Shown: piece by piece, positions 1 to 8,744 of the stretch
How positions within the stretch are numbered: position 1 is the first letter of the stretch
Layout of the letters: every line of letters starts with the position of its first letter
Assembly (NCBI RefSeq): GCF_018398425.1
Contig: NZ_JADPMV010000002.1
Span: 620,001 to 684,000, forward strand
Reading direction: 5' to 3'
DNA: 64,000 bases
DNA from: Pseudomonas lalucatii
GTDB taxonomy: Bacteria > Pseudomonadota > Gammaproteobacteria > Pseudomonadales > Pseudomonadaceae
Position numbers and translations under genes: made by a program
Notes under the pieces: generated by a model
The model's database searches: none
Told to the model about the DNA's origin: nothing
Seen by the model: the letters and a program-made list of their open reading frames with translations, nothing else

Positions 1-164
1 TGGACGAGCGCCAGGGCTATCGCGCGCGCCTGGGCCTGACAGCCGCGCGGCTGGCCCGGGCCTGCCACCTGGTGTGGGCCACCGGCGGCAGCATGGTGCC
101 CGAGGCGGAGATGGCCGCCTACCTGAACCAGGGCCGGGGGCTGCTGCAGGCCGAGCGCGCCTGA
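1..164 (+). CDS. dsdA: D-serine ammonia-lyase, C-terminal end (partial)
   Basis: Only the last 53 codons are in the window (reading frame begins at base 3, stop TGA at 162-164). The tail carries [16 protein letters not shown], which matches the C-terminus of E. coli DsdA ([16 protein letters not shown] as I recall it). DsdA is a PLP-dependent cytoplasmic enzyme that converts D-serine to pyruvate and ammonia. The activator gene dsdC starts 32 bases downstream on the same strand, which supports the identification. The catalytic lysine and the PLP site lie outside the window. Confidence 0.85.
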   Translation, partial: DERQGYRARLGLTAARLARACHLVWATGGSMVPEAEMAAYLNQGRGLLQAERA

Positions 165-196
165 GCCCGCCTGCCCGCCGTCACGAGGATGCCGCC

Positions 197-1159
197 ATGC
201 CGAACCTGCCACCGCGCCTCGGCGCCGGGCTCAACAGCAGCCAGTTCGCCAACCTCTACACCTTCCAGGCCGCCGCGCGGCACCTGAGCTTCGCCCGCGC
301 CGCCGCGGAGCTGTGCCTGACCCCGAGCGCCGTCAGCCACCGCATCGCCCGCCTGGAACGGGGCCTGGGCTTGCGCCTGTTCCAGCGCCTGCCGCGGCAG
401 ATCCGCCTGAGCGAGGATGGCGAACGCATCTTCGCCATCCTCCAGGCGGCCCTCGGCGAACTGCGCGAGGCCTTGCAGCAGGCCCCGGGCGCGCAGGTCG
501 CCGGGCCGCTGACGGTGTACGTGCGGCCCTCCCTCGCCGAGTGCTGGCTGGTGCCGCGCCTGGCCGAGTTCACCAGCCGCCACCCGCAGATCGCCCTGGA
601 TATCCGGGTGGGCAATGCCCGCATCGATTTCCGCAGCCAGCACATCGACCTGGCCCTGTGCTACAGCCAGGGCGAGTACCCCGGCCTGGTCGCCCGGCGG
701 CTGATGGACGAGCGCCTCGCCCCGGTGTGCAGCCCCGCCTACGCCCGCCAGCACGGCCTGCTGGACGACCCCGGCAACCTGCGCCACTGCACCCTGCTGC
801 ACGACGCCCAGGCCTGGGACGACGCCGCCTTCGACGCCGAGTGGCGACTGTGGGCGGCGCAGCAGACGCCGGCGCTCGAGCTGCCGCGGCGCAGCCTCAG
901 CTTCGACCGCTCCGACCTCTGCGCCCTGGCCGCCAGCCACCACGCCGGCATTGCCATGGGCCGCTACCAGCTGGTGCGCGAGCGCATCGCCCGCGGCGAA
1001 CTGCTGCTGCCGCTCGGCGGCTTCAGCCCGCCCGGGCGCTGCGCCTACTACCTGGTACACCCGGCGCGCGAGCCGCTGCCCATGCGCCTGCAGCTGTTCA
1101 TCGACTGGCTGCAGCAGTGCGCGGCGCCAGGCCCCGGGCCGGAGTGCATGCCGACGTGA
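197..1159 (+). CDS. dsdC: LysR-type activator of D-serine deaminase, DsdC-like
   Basis: A 320-residue LysR-type regulator. The N-terminal helix-turn-helix (about residues 10-65) contains FARAAAELCLTPSAVSHRI, and the effector domain follows. The stretches RPSLAECWLVPRL, VCSPAYARQH, HCTLLHDAQAW and FDRSDLCALAA line up with E. coli DsdC along the whole length. In the known system DsdC activates dsdA (and dsdX) when D-serine is present. The start ATG at 197 follows a GAGGA motif. Here dsdC lies downstream of dsdA in the same direction rather than divergently as in E. coli. A perfect 9-bp hairpin (1204-1223) closes the unit. Confidence 0.88.
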   Translation: MPNLPPRLGAGLNSSQFANLYTFQAAARHLSFARAAAELCLTPSAVSHRIARLERGLGLRLFQRLPRQIRLSEDGERIFAILQAALGELREALQQAPGAQVAGPLTVYVRPSLAECWLVPRLAEFTSRHPQIALDIRVGNARIDFRSQHIDLALCYSQGEYPGLVARRLMDERLAPVCSPAYARQHGLLDDPGNLRHCTLLHDAQAWDDAAFDAEWRLWAAQQTPALELPRRSLSFDRSDLCALAASHHAGIAMGRYQLVRERIARGELLLPLGGFSPPGRCAYYLVHPAREPLPMRLQLFIDWLQQCAAPGPGPECMPT

Positions 1160-1203
1160 CCCGGCAGCCGAGCGCCCAATAGGAAAGCCAGCGCCATGAA
1201 CAA

Positions 1204-1223
1204 GCCAGACGCTGGCGTCTGGC
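1204..1223. terminator. Hairpin between convergent dsdC and mexK
   Basis: GCCAGACGC-tg-GCGTCTGGC is a perfect 9-bp stem with a 2-base loop, placed between the dsdC stop and the mexK stop, which converge. There is no clear T-run on either strand, so it may stall or separate the two transcripts rather than act as a classical intrinsic terminator. Confidence 0.5.
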
Positions 1224-1246
1224 GTGGCGACAACCGCGCCGCCCAT

Positions 1247-4200
1247 TCAGCCCGGCTGCGGCTCGTCCTCCCGGACCCGGAACCAGGCCGCGTACAGCGC
1301 CGGCAGGAACAGCAGGGTCAGGGCCGTGGCGACGATCAGGCCGCCCATGATGGCCACCGCCATGGGGCCGAAGAAGATGCTGCGCGACAAGGGGATCATC
1401 GCCAGCACCGCCGCCAGGGCGGTCAGCACGATGGGCCGGAAGCGCCGCACCGTGGCCTCGATGATCGCCTGCCAGCGATCCAGGCCGGCGGCGATGTCCT
1501 GCTCGATCTGATCGACCAGGATCACCGAGTTGCGCATGATCATCCCGGACAGGGCGATGGTGCCGAGCATGGCGACGAAGCCGAACGGCTGGCGGAAGAT
1601 CAGCAGGAACAAGGTCACGCCGATCAACCCCAGCGGCGCGGTGAGGAACACCATGGCCGAGCGCGAGAAGCTCTTGAGCTGCAGCATCAGCAGGGTCAGC
1701 ACCACCACGACGAACAGCGGCACCCCGGCGTTCACCGACTTCTGCCCGCGGGCCGAGTCCTCCACCGTGCCGCCGACGTCCAGCAGGTAGCCGTCCGGCA
1801 AGGTGGCGCGGATCGGCTCCAGGGTCGGCAGGATCTGCTTGACCAGGCTGACCGGCTGCTCCTTGCCGTAGATGTCGGCGCGCACGGTGACGGTCGGCAG
1901 GCGGTTGCGGTGCCAGATCACCCCCTCCTCGAAGCCGTACTCGAGCAGGGCGACCTGCGCCAGCGGCACCCGCCGGCCGCTGTCGGTGGGCACCGCCAGG
2001 CTCGGCAGCAGGCCCAGCTGCTGACGCTCGCCCGGAGTGCCGCGCAGGAGGATCTCGATCAGCTCGTTGCCCTCGCGGTAGTGGCTCACCGGCGCACCGG
2101 TCAGCGAGCTCTGCAGGAAGCGCGACAGGTCGGCGGTGCTCACCCCCAGGGCGCGGGCGCGCTCCTGGTCGATGTTCAGGCGCACCACCTTGCTCGGCTC
2201 CTCCCAGTCCAGGTGCACGTTGACCACGTGGGGGTTGTCGCGCACCTTGTCCGCCACCTGGCGGGCCAGGGCGCGGACCTCGTCGATGTGCTCGCCGGAC
2301 ACGCGGAACTGCACCGGGTAGCCCACCGGCGGACCGTTCTCCAGGCGCGAGATGCGCGTGCGCAGGGTCGGGAACTCCTGGTTCAGGGTGTCGATCAGCC
2401 AGCTGCGGATCTGCTCGCGGTCCTCGATGCTTTTCGCCAGGACCACGAACTGGGCGAAGCTGGCAGCCGGCAGCTGCTGGTCCAGGGGCAGGTAGAAGCG
2501 CGGCGAGCCGGTGCCGACGTAGGCCACGTAGTTGTCGATGCCCTCGCGCTCGGCGAGCAGCTGCTCGAAACGCTTGACCTGGGCCTCGGTGGCGCTCAGC
2601 GAGGCGCCCTCGCCCAGCTTGAAGTCGACCATCAGTTCCAGGCGCCCGGAAGCCGGGAAGAACTGCTGCGGCACGAAGCGGAACAGCGCGATGGCGGCGA
2701 CGAACAGGGCCAGGGTCAGCAGGATCACCGTCTTGCGCCGGCGCACGCACCAGCCCACCAGCCGCCGCACGCGCTGGTAGAAGGGCGTGGCGTAGGGATC
2801 GTGGCCCTGCTCGCTGCCGCCGTGCCTGGCCGCATGCAGCTTGGCCAGGTCCGGCAGCAGCTTGGCGCCCAGGTAGGGCACGAAGACCACCGCGGCGATC
2901 CACGACACCACCAGGGCGATGGTCACCACCTGGAAGATCGAGCGGGTGTACTCGCCGGTGCCGGACTGGGCGGTGGCGATCGGCAGGAAGCCGGCGGCGG
3001 TGATCAGGGTGCCGGTGAGCATGGGAAAGGCGGTGCTGCTCCAGGCGTAGCTTGCCGCCTTGAGGCGGTCGTAGCCCTGCTCCATCTTGATCGCCATCAT
3101 CTCCACCGCGATGATCGCGTCGTCCACCAGCAGGCCCAGGGCCAGCACCAGGGCGCCGAGGGAGATCTTGTGCAGGCCGATGTCCAGGTAGTACATGGCG
3201 GCGAAGGTCATCGCCAGCACCAGGGGGATCGACAGCGCCACCACCAGGCCGGTGCGCAGGCCCAGGGAGAAGAAGCTCACCAGCAGCACGATGATCAGCG
3301 CCTCGGTGAGCACCTGGACGAACTCGCCCACGCCGGTCTTCACCGCGGCCGGCTGGTCGGACACCTTGCGCAGCTGCATGCCCGCCGGCAGGGTCTCCTG
3401 CAGGCGGGCGAACTCGCCCTCCAGGGCCTCGCCCAGCACCAGGATGTCGCCGCCGCTCTTCATCGACACCGCCAGGCCGATGGCGTCCTCGGCCATGAAG
3501 CGCATGCGCGGCGCCGGCGGATCGTTGAAGCCGCGCTTGACCTCGGCCACGTCGCCGATGCGGAAGGTGCGCTCGGCCACCCGAATGGGGAAGTCGCGGA
3601 TCTGCTCGACCGACTCGAAGCGCCCACTCACCCGCAGCTGCACGCGGTCGCTGGCGGTCTCGAAGAAGCCCGCGGTGCTCACCGCGTTCTGCTCGTCCAG
3701 CGCCTGCTGCACCACCCCCAGGGGCAGGCCGAGGGTGGCCAGCTTGGTGTTGGACAGCTCGATCCAGATCTTCTCGTCCTGCAGGCCGAGCAGCTCCACC
3801 TTGCCGACGTCCTTGACCCGCTGCAGCTGCAGCTGGATGCGGTCGGCGTAGTCCTTGAGCACGGCGTAGTCGAAGCCCTCGCCGGTCAGCGCGTAGATGT
3901 TGCCGAAGGTGGTGCCGAACTCGTCGTTGAAGAAGGGCCCCTGGACGCCCTGGGGCAGGGTGTGGCGGATGTCGCCGACCTTCTTGCGCACCTGGTACCA
4001 GAGCTCGGGGATGTCCGCCGAATGCATGGAATCGCGGGCGACGAAGGTGACCTGGGACACGCCGGGCCGCGAGAAGGAGACGATCTTGTCGTACTCGCCG
4101 GTCTCCATCAGCTTCTTCTCGATGCGCTCGGTGACCTGACGCGACACCTCCTCGGCCGTCGCCCCCGGCCAGTTGGTGCTGACCACCATGGCCTTGAAGG

Positions 4201-4327
4201 TGAACGGCGGGTCCTCGCTCTGCCCCAGCTTGGTGTAGGACAGGGCGCCGACCACGGCCAGCAGCAGCATGATGTAGAGGACGATCTGGCGGTTGTGCAG
4301 CGCCCAGGCGGAGAGGTTGAAACCCAT
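1247..4327 (-). CDS. mexK: RND multidrug efflux permease, MexK-like
   Basis: A 1026-residue inner-membrane proton/drug antiporter of the HAE-1 RND family. It has the N-terminal transmembrane helix (IVLYIMLLLAVVGALSY), two large periplasmic loops and two blocks of membrane helices. TM4 carries GLLVDDAI with the paired aspartates expected for proton relay. Length and arrangement fit P. aeruginosa MexK (about 1025 residues): a single adaptor gene of 367 residues lies 5 bases upstream, and a divergent 212-residue TetR repressor follows it. MexJK exports triclosan, tetracycline and erythromycin with an outer-membrane channel; no channel gene is next to it here, as in P. aeruginosa. TriC was considered, but TriABC has two adaptor genes. 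Confidence 0.88.
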   Translation of the reverse strand: MGFNLSAWALHNRQIVLYIMLLLAVVGALSYTKLGQSEDPPFTFKAMVVSTNWPGATAEEVSRQVTERIEKKLMETGEYDKIVSFSRPGVSQVTFVARDSMHSADIPELWYQVRKKVGDIRHTLPQGVQGPFFNDEFGTTFGNIYALTGEGFDYAVLKDYADRIQLQLQRVKDVGKVELLGLQDEKIWIELSNTKLATLGLPLGVVQQALDEQNAVSTAGFFETASDRVQLRVSGRFESVEQIRDFPIRVAERTFRIGDVAEVKRGFNDPPAPRMRFMAEDAIGLAVSMKSGGDILVLGEALEGEFARLQETLPAGMQLRKVSDQPAAVKTGVGEFVQVLTEALIIVLLVSFFSLGLRTGLVVALSIPLVLAMTFAAMYYLDIGLHKISLGALVLALGLLVDDAIIAVEMMAIKMEQGYDRLKAASYAWSSTAFPMLTGTLITAAGFLPIATAQSGTGEYTRSIFQVVTIALVVSWIAAVVFVPYLGAKLLPDLAKLHAARHGGSEQGHDPYATPFYQRVRRLVGWCVRRRKTVILLTLALFVAAIALFRFVPQQFFPASGRLELMVDFKLGEGASLSATEAQVKRFEQLLAEREGIDNYVAYVGTGSPRFYLPLDQQLPAASFAQFVVLAKSIEDREQIRSWLIDTLNQEFPTLRTRISRLENGPPVGYPVQFRVSGEHIDEVRALARQVADKVRDNPHVVNVHLDWEEPSKVVRLNIDQERARALGVSTADLSRFLQSSLTGAPVSHYREGNELIEILLRGTPGERQQLGLLPSLAVPTDSGRRVPLAQVALLEYGFEEGVIWHRNRLPTVTVRADIYGKEQPVSLVKQILPTLEPIRATLPDGYLLDVGGTVEDSARGQKSVNAGVPLFVVVVLTLLMLQLKSFSRSAMVFLTAPLGLIGVTLFLLIFRQPFGFVAMLGTIALSGMIMRNSVILVDQIEQDIAAGLDRWQAIIEATVRRFRPIVLTALAAVLAMIPLSRSIFFGPMAVAIMGGLIVATALTLLFLPALYAAWFRVREDEPQPG

Positions 4328-4332
4328 GGGGA

Positions 4333-5436
4333 CTACTCCTTGGCCGCCAGCTTGACCGCACGGTTGTCGCGGTCGACCGGGCGCACCTGCTGGCCCTCGC
4401 GCAGCACCTGGACGCCGGCGGCCACCACCCAGTCGCCGGCCTGCAGGCCCTCGAGCACCGGCACGCTGCCCTCGCCATAGGCACCGATGCGCACCGGCGT
4501 GCGCTTGAGAGTCGCGTCGTTCGGGTCGACCACCCAGACGTAGGGCCGTCCCTGCTCGGCGCTCAGCGCCGACAGCGGCACCGCCAGCGCCACCTCGCCG
4601 TCATGGGCGATGAACACCCGGGCGCTCTGCCCCAGCTCGGCCGGCACCTGGCCCTGGGTGAAGGCCACCCGGGCGGCGAAGGTGCGCGACTGCGGGTCGG
4701 CCGCCGGGGCCATCTCGCGGATGCGTCCGGGGAAGCGCTGGCCCGGCTGCGACCACAGCTCGACCTGCACCGCCTGGCCGACCCTGAAGCGCTCGAAGGC
4801 CTGCTCCGGCAGGCTGATCAGCACCTCGCGCTCGCCGTCGGCGGCCAGGGTGAAGACGCCCTGCCCGGCCGCCACCACCTGGCCGACCTCGGCCATGCGC
4901 CGGGCGATCACGCCGTCCTGGGAGGCGCGCAGCACCGCGTAGCCGGCCTGGTTGCGAGCCACGTCGAACTCGGCCTTGACCTGCTTGAGGCGGGCCTCGC
5001 CCGAGCGGAACAGGTTCTCGGCATTGTCGTACTGCGAGCGGCTGACCAGCTGGCGGGCCAGCAGCTTCTGGTAGCGGTCGCGCTCGGCGCGCACCAAGCG
5101 CAGGTTGGCCTCGGCCGCGGCGACCTGGGCACGCATGGCTTCCAGCTGCAGGCGCACGTCCTGGGGGTCCAGCTCGGCCAGCGGCTGGTCCTTCTTGACC
5201 TGGTCGCCGACCTCGACCAGGCGCTTGCTCACCTTGCCGCCGATGCGGAACGCCAGCTCCGGCTCCAGGCGCGCGCGCACCTCGCCGGGGTAACTGTCCG
5301 TCAGCTCGGCGGCCGGCTGGGGCTGGACCACCAGGGCCGGACGAATGGTCGACGCCACCGGCTCGCCATTGCCACAGGCGGCGAGCAGGGCGATTAAACT
5401 GGCGGGCACTGTAACGGACAGGACATGACGCAACAT
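4333..5436 (-). CDS. mexJ: RND efflux periplasmic adaptor lipoprotein, MexJ-like
   Basis: A 367-residue membrane-fusion protein. The N-terminus is a lipoprotein signal ending in the lipobox LAAC (Cys21), so the mature protein is anchored in the inner membrane. The order is a biotinyl-lipoyl-like half (ELAFRIGGKVSKRLVEVG), a coiled-coil hairpin (about residues 95-160), then beta-barrel and membrane-proximal domains. It links the MexK permease to an outer-membrane channel. The stop codon lies 5 bases before the mexK start, so the two form an operon. Length equals that of P. aeruginosa MexJ. Confidence 0.88.
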   Translation of the reverse strand: MLRHVLSVTVPASLIALLAACGNGEPVASTIRPALVVQPQPAAELTDSYPGEVRARLEPELAFRIGGKVSKRLVEVGDQVKKDQPLAELDPQDVRLQLEAMRAQVAAAEANLRLVRAERDRYQKLLARQLVSRSQYDNAENLFRSGEARLKQVKAEFDVARNQAGYAVLRASQDGVIARRMAEVGQVVAAGQGVFTLAADGEREVLISLPEQAFERFRVGQAVQVELWSQPGQRFPGRIREMAPAADPQSRTFAARVAFTQGQVPAELGQSARVFIAHDGEVALAVPLSALSAEQGRPYVWVVDPNDATLKRTPVRIGAYGEGSVPVLEGLQAGDWVVAAGVQVLREGQQVRPVDRDNRAVKLAAKE

Positions 5437-5465
5437 GATCGAAGACCTTTCGCCAAGGTTTGGAA

Positions 5466-5494
5466 TATTTGTACTGCCGGGTATAGTAAAAATA
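5466..5494. promoter_or_regulatory. Inverted repeat in the mexL-mexJ intergenic region, probable MexL operator
   Basis: TATTTGTACT (5466-5475) and AGTAAAAATA (5485-5494) are inverted repeats matching at 9 of 10 positions around a 9-base spacer. They lie centrally in the 91-base AT-rich gap between the divergent mexJ and mexL starts. TetR-family repressors of efflux pumps usually bind such palindromes and control both directions. The match to MexL is inferred from position. Confidence 0.55.
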
Positions 5495-5527
5495 GCAAAC
5501 TCGCCAGTCCAGTATTAAAAGCCACCA

Positions 5528-6166
5528 ATGCCTAAGCAAATGTTGCCGCCCAGCGGCCCCGGCCGCCCGAAAGACCTCACCAAGCGCCAGGCCATCCTCG
5601 ATGCGGCGAAGAACCTGTTCCTCAGCAAGGGCTACGACGGCAGCAGCATGGACGCCATCGCCGCCGAAGCCGGGGTGTCGAAGCTGACGGTGTACAGCCA
5701 CTTCACCGACAAGGAGACGCTGTTTTCCGCGGCGATCAAGGCCAAGTGCCAGGAACAGCTGCCCGAACTGCTGTTCGAGCTCGGGGACGACGCGCCGCTC
5801 GACAGCGTGCTGCTGAACATCGCCCGCGGCTTCCATCGCCTGATCAACAGCCGCGAATCGATCGAGCTGCACCGGGTGATGGTCAGCCTGGGCGCCCAGG
5901 ACCCCAAGCTGTCGCGGATCTTCTACGAGGCCGGGCCGCAGCGCGTGCTGCAGGAGATGGAGCACCTGCTGCGTCAGGCCGACCGCGCCGGCAAGCTGCG
6001 CATCGACGAGCCGCTGGAGGCGGCCGACCAGTTCTTCTGCCTGGTCAAGGGCGGCGCCAACTTCCGCCTGCTGATCGGCTGCGGCGAACCGCAGCAGGGG
6101 GCGGACGCCGAAGCGCACATCGCCAAGGTGGTGGCGATGTTCATGCGGGCCTACCGGCCCGACTGA
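5528..6166 (+). CDS. mexL: TetR-family repressor of the efflux pump, MexL-like
   Basis: A 212-residue TetR regulator. The helix-turn-helix spans about residues 20-65 (ILDAAKNLFLSKGYDG, then MDAIAAEAGVSKLTVYSHF), followed by an AefR-like ligand-binding C-terminal domain. It is divergent from mexJ, and its length of 212 residues equals P. aeruginosa MexL, the repressor of mexJK and of itself. Its TGA stop abuts the rsmJ stop at 6167, so the two genes converge with no spacer and no visible terminator. Confidence 0.85.
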   Translation: MPKQMLPPSGPGRPKDLTKRQAILDAAKNLFLSKGYDGSSMDAIAAEAGVSKLTVYSHFTDKETLFSAAIKAKCQEQLPELLFELGDDAPLDSVLLNIARGFHRLINSRESIELHRVMVSLGAQDPKLSRIFYEAGPQRVLQEMEHLLRQADRAGKLRIDEPLEAADQFFCLVKGGANFRLLIGCGEPQQGADAEAHIAKVVAMFMRAYRPD

Positions 6167-6949
6167 TCAGGCCTTGCCCAGGGACTTCTTCGGGTAGATG
6201 TCGTAGCGGCTGGACTTGCCCTCCAGGACATAGCCGGGCTTGGCGCCGGCGACGGCCGGTGCCTTGCGCGGGCGCTTGACCACCACCCGGTGGCTGGCCA
6301 GCTCCAGGGCTGCGGCGAGCAGGGCCGGGGCATCCAGGTCGTCGCCGACGAAGGGCCGGAACAGGCGCATCTCCTTCTTCACCAGGGCGCTCTTGTCCCG
6401 GTGGGGAAACATCGGGTCGAGGTAGATCACCTGGGGCGGTTCTTCCGGCCAGGCCGCCAGCAGCTCGATGGCGTTGCCGGCCAGCAGGCGCATGCGCGCG
6501 ACGATCGGCGCCACCTCGGCATCGGCGGCGGCCCGCGCCAGGCCGTCTTCCAGCAGGGCGGCGATCAGCGGCTGGCGCTCGATCAGGGTCACCGCGCAGC
6601 CCAGGCTGGCCAGGACGAAGGCGTCGCGGCCCAGGCCGGCGGTGGCATCCAGCACCCGCGGGCGCACGCCCGGCTGCATGCCCACGGCCTTGGCGATCAT
6701 CTGCCCGCTGCCGCCGCCGAACTGGCGGCGATGGGCCTGCGCGCCCTCGACGAAATCCACCCGCACCGGCCCCGGGGCCTGGGGCCCCAGCTCGACCAGC
6801 TGCAGCCCCGCCTCGCCCAGCTGCAGGGCGAACTCGGCCTCGCCGGCCAGCGGCAGGCCGAGGCGCGCGGCCCAGGCCGCGGCGGCCTCGTCCAGGTGGG
6901 TGGCCAGGGCCTCCATGCGAATGCGGGCGGTGGGCTGTTCGTCACTCAT
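6167..6949 (-). CDS. rsmJ: 16S rRNA (guanine-1516-N2)-methyltransferase RsmJ
   Basis: A 260-residue SAM-dependent methyltransferase. The motifs [20 protein letters not shown] (SAM-binding motif I), VTLIERQP (acidic residue for the ribose) and YLDPMFPHR (catalytic DPPY-like motif IV) are the signature of RsmJ (formerly YhiQ), which methylates G1516 of 16S rRNA. The N-terminal segment has the [12 protein letters not shown] motif of the family. The start chosen is ATG at 6949; another start lies 9 bases upstream. It follows mexL in the order I recall from P. aeruginosa. Confidence 0.92.
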   Translation of the reverse strand: MSDEQPTARIRMEALATHLDEAAAAWAARLGLPLAGEAEFALQLGEAGLQLVELGPQAPGPVRVDFVEGAQAHRRQFGGGSGQMIAKAVGMQPGVRPRVLDATAGLGRDAFVLASLGCAVTLIERQPLIAALLEDGLARAAADAEVAPIVARMRLLAGNAIELLAAWPEEPPQVIYLDPMFPHRDKSALVKKEMRLFRPFVGDDLDAPALLAAALELASHRVVVKRPRKAPAVAGAKPGYVLEGKSSRYDIYPKKSLGKA

Positions 6950-7133
6950 GGCAATCACGCTCGATACCGTTCAACTCGGCCGCGCGGCGGCCGATAACCA
7001 ATTGGGCCCGGCATTCTGCCAGACCCGCCCCCGTCCAGCCGCAGCGAGTTCGCCATGCTCACCGGCCTTGCGCCCCTGCATCCTTCGCTGCCCGCCGGCG
7101 GCAGCCCCGTCCAGCCCCAGCAGTGCGGCGCAG

Positions 7134-7433
7134 GTGCGCGGCTATGTGGACTTCCAGCTGCTGCTCAGCCGCCTGCTGCCCGGACCGCTGGCGCTGGCGG
7201 CGCGGGCCGGCGCCGACGACGCGCAGCCGCAGGGCGCCGAGGGCGTCGAGCCGGACCCGGAACATGGGCGCTTCCTCGCCCGCCTGCAGCTGGAGCTGGG
7301 CGAACGCCTCCAGGCCGACCCGCGGCGCGTCGATCCCCTGCACCTGGCCCTACTGGCCGACGCCTGCGAGGCCTGCGGCCGGGTCGCGGCGCCCCCGTCA
7401 CTGCCGGAGCTGCCGCCAGCAGGCGGCCGCTGA
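7134..7433 (+). CDS. Small conserved-type hypothetical protein, start uncertain or frame broken
   Basis: The frame ending at TGA 7431-7433 encodes VRGYVDFQLLLSRLLPGPL and then a compact acidic C-terminal part of about 70 residues with good coding character (ARLQLELGERLQADPRRVDPLHLALLADAC, shown here only as a guide to composition and split by helices). No ATG opens this frame; GTG at 7134 or 7146 is the only choice. A well placed ATG at 7055 opens a different frame, and the distance from 7055 to 7433 is 379 bases, one more than a multiple of three. A single extra base between about 7085 and 7130 would therefore join the two. I do not recognise a function. There is no neighbour in the same transcript. 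Confidence 0.45.
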   Translation: MRGYVDFQLLLSRLLPGPLALAARAGADDAQPQGAEGVEPDPEHGRFLARLQLELGERLQADPRRVDPLHLALLADACEACGRVAAPPSLPELPPAGGR

Positions 7434-7439
7434 GTCGCT

Positions 7440-8474
7440 TCAGCGACCGGGCTGCTTGGCCGCGCGGAACTTGCCCGGAGCGATATCGAAGAACTCGCGA
7501 AAACAGCGGCGGAAGTGGGAGATGCTGACGAAGCCGCTGGCCACGGCGATCTCGGCCATGGACTTGTTGGTCTGCTGCAGCAGTTGGCGCGCGCGGGTCA
7601 GGCGCAGTTCCAGGTAGTAGCGCGACGGGGTGGCGTTGACGTGGCGGCAGAACAGGCGCTCCAGGTGGCGCCGGGAGATGCCCACGCACTCGGCGATCTC
7701 ATCCACCACCAGGGGTTCGTCGATGTTGGCGTGCATCAGTTCCAGGGCCAGCTTCAGGGCCTGGGGCAGGGTCGGGTCGTAGTCCACCGCCACCACCGAC
7801 ACGTCCATCACCTCGCGCATCTTGTCGCAGCTGAGCACCTCCTCCACCGCGCTGACCAGCTGCGCGCCGCCGCTGCGCTGCACCACCTCGAGCATCATGC
7901 CCAGGGAGCTGTTGGCGCCGGCGCAGCTGATCCGCTCGCGGTCGACCACATGGGCATGGCTGGAGAGCTTAACCTGGGGGAACAGCTCGGCCATCATCGC
8001 CCGCCCGTCCGGGTGGAAGGCGCACTCGTAGCCGTTGAGCAGGCCGGCCTCGGCGATGAAGTAGGCGCCGTTCCACAGCCCGCCGAGCACGGCGCCGGCG
8101 GCCTCGGCCGAGCGCAGCTTGGCGCGCAGCAGCGGCTCGCCCTGCAGGCGCACGCGAAAACCGCCGCAGACCACCAGGATATCCAGGCGCTTCTCCTCCA
8201 GCTCGGCGAGCTGGCAGCCTGCGGAGATGGCGATGCCCAGGTCGCTGACCACCAGCTCGCTGGCGCCGACCACCAGCACCTCGAACAGCGGCGTCGAGCA
8301 CATCAGGTTGGCGGTGACCAGGGCGTCCACCGCGCCGGTGAAGGCCATCATCGAGAAGTGTTCCTGCAGCACGAAGGCCACCCGACGGGGCGGCAGCGAA
8401 GGCTCCGCGCTGACCATCTTGTCGAGGTGGGCCAAATTCTTGTTCTTCAATACGCTCTCGAAGGACGATCTCAT
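7440..8474 (-). CDS. GlxA-type AraC-family transcriptional regulator
   Basis: A 344-residue regulator. An N-terminal DJ-1/PfpI-like domain (about residues 30-215) is followed by two AraC helix-turn-helix units (ISRRHLERLFCRHVNATPSR and MAEIAVASGFVSISHFRRCF). The nucleophile-elbow cysteine of true amidotransferases is replaced (GLWNGAYF), so this domain probably binds a ligand and is not catalytic. The subfamily includes P. aeruginosa GbdR (glycine betaine), CdhR (carnitine) and ArgR. It is divergent from the NhaC-type antiporter gene across a 270-base gap, so that gene is its most likely target. Confidence 0.8.
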   Translation of the reverse strand: MRSSFESVLKNKNLAHLDKMVSAEPSLPPRRVAFVLQEHFSMMAFTGAVDALVTANLMCSTPLFEVLVVGASELVVSDLGIAISAGCQLAELEEKRLDILVVCGGFRVRLQGEPLLRAKLRSAEAAGAVLGGLWNGAYFIAEAGLLNGYECAFHPDGRAMMAELFPQVKLSSHAHVVDRERISCAGANSSLGMMLEVVQRSGGAQLVSAVEEVLSCDKMREVMDVSVVAVDYDPTLPQALKLALELMHANIDEPLVVDEIAECVGISRRHLERLFCRHVNATPSRYYLELRLTRARQLLQQTNKSMAEIAVASGFVSISHFRRCFREFFDIAPGKFRAAKQPGR

Positions 8475-8744
8475 CTCACAACCCGGTCAGACGCTAAGCC
8501 ATGTGGTTATTCTAGTTATGCGGGCCCGCGTCCCAGTGCTGCCGGGGCGCGGAGGCCGTCAGCATACCCTGCTCCCTCGGCCATTCCGCGAAAAAAATGT
8601 CGATGTAAATGACATGTAACGGGCGCATTACAAGCTGATACAGCACGCGGCAAGGCGGTTCACATCGGCTTGCTAGGTTGAATCCTCCAAGAACTACAAA
8701 AAAGATCGCCGGCTTCGCAAGGCGATCGCCCCTGGAGGAAGCAC
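8475..8744. promoter_or_regulatory. Divergent promoter region between the GlxA-type regulator and the antiporter
   Basis: A 270-base gap that must hold promoters for both directions. Inside the antiporter leader, GATCGCC (8704-8710) and GGCGATC (8721-8727) form a 7-bp stem just before the GGAGGA ribosome-binding site at 8734-8739. I could not assign an activator site with confidence. Confidence 0.4.

Noticed and set aside
1098..4484. Two open frames of about 1100 codons overlapping mexK
   Set aside because: Shadow frames of the RND permease; their translations are rich in Arg, Ala, Gly and Pro with no domain.
1247..5436. TriABC triclosan pump
   Set aside because: TriABC has two adaptor genes. 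Here there is one adaptor of 367 residues and a divergent 212-residue TetR gene, which fits MexJK-MexL.
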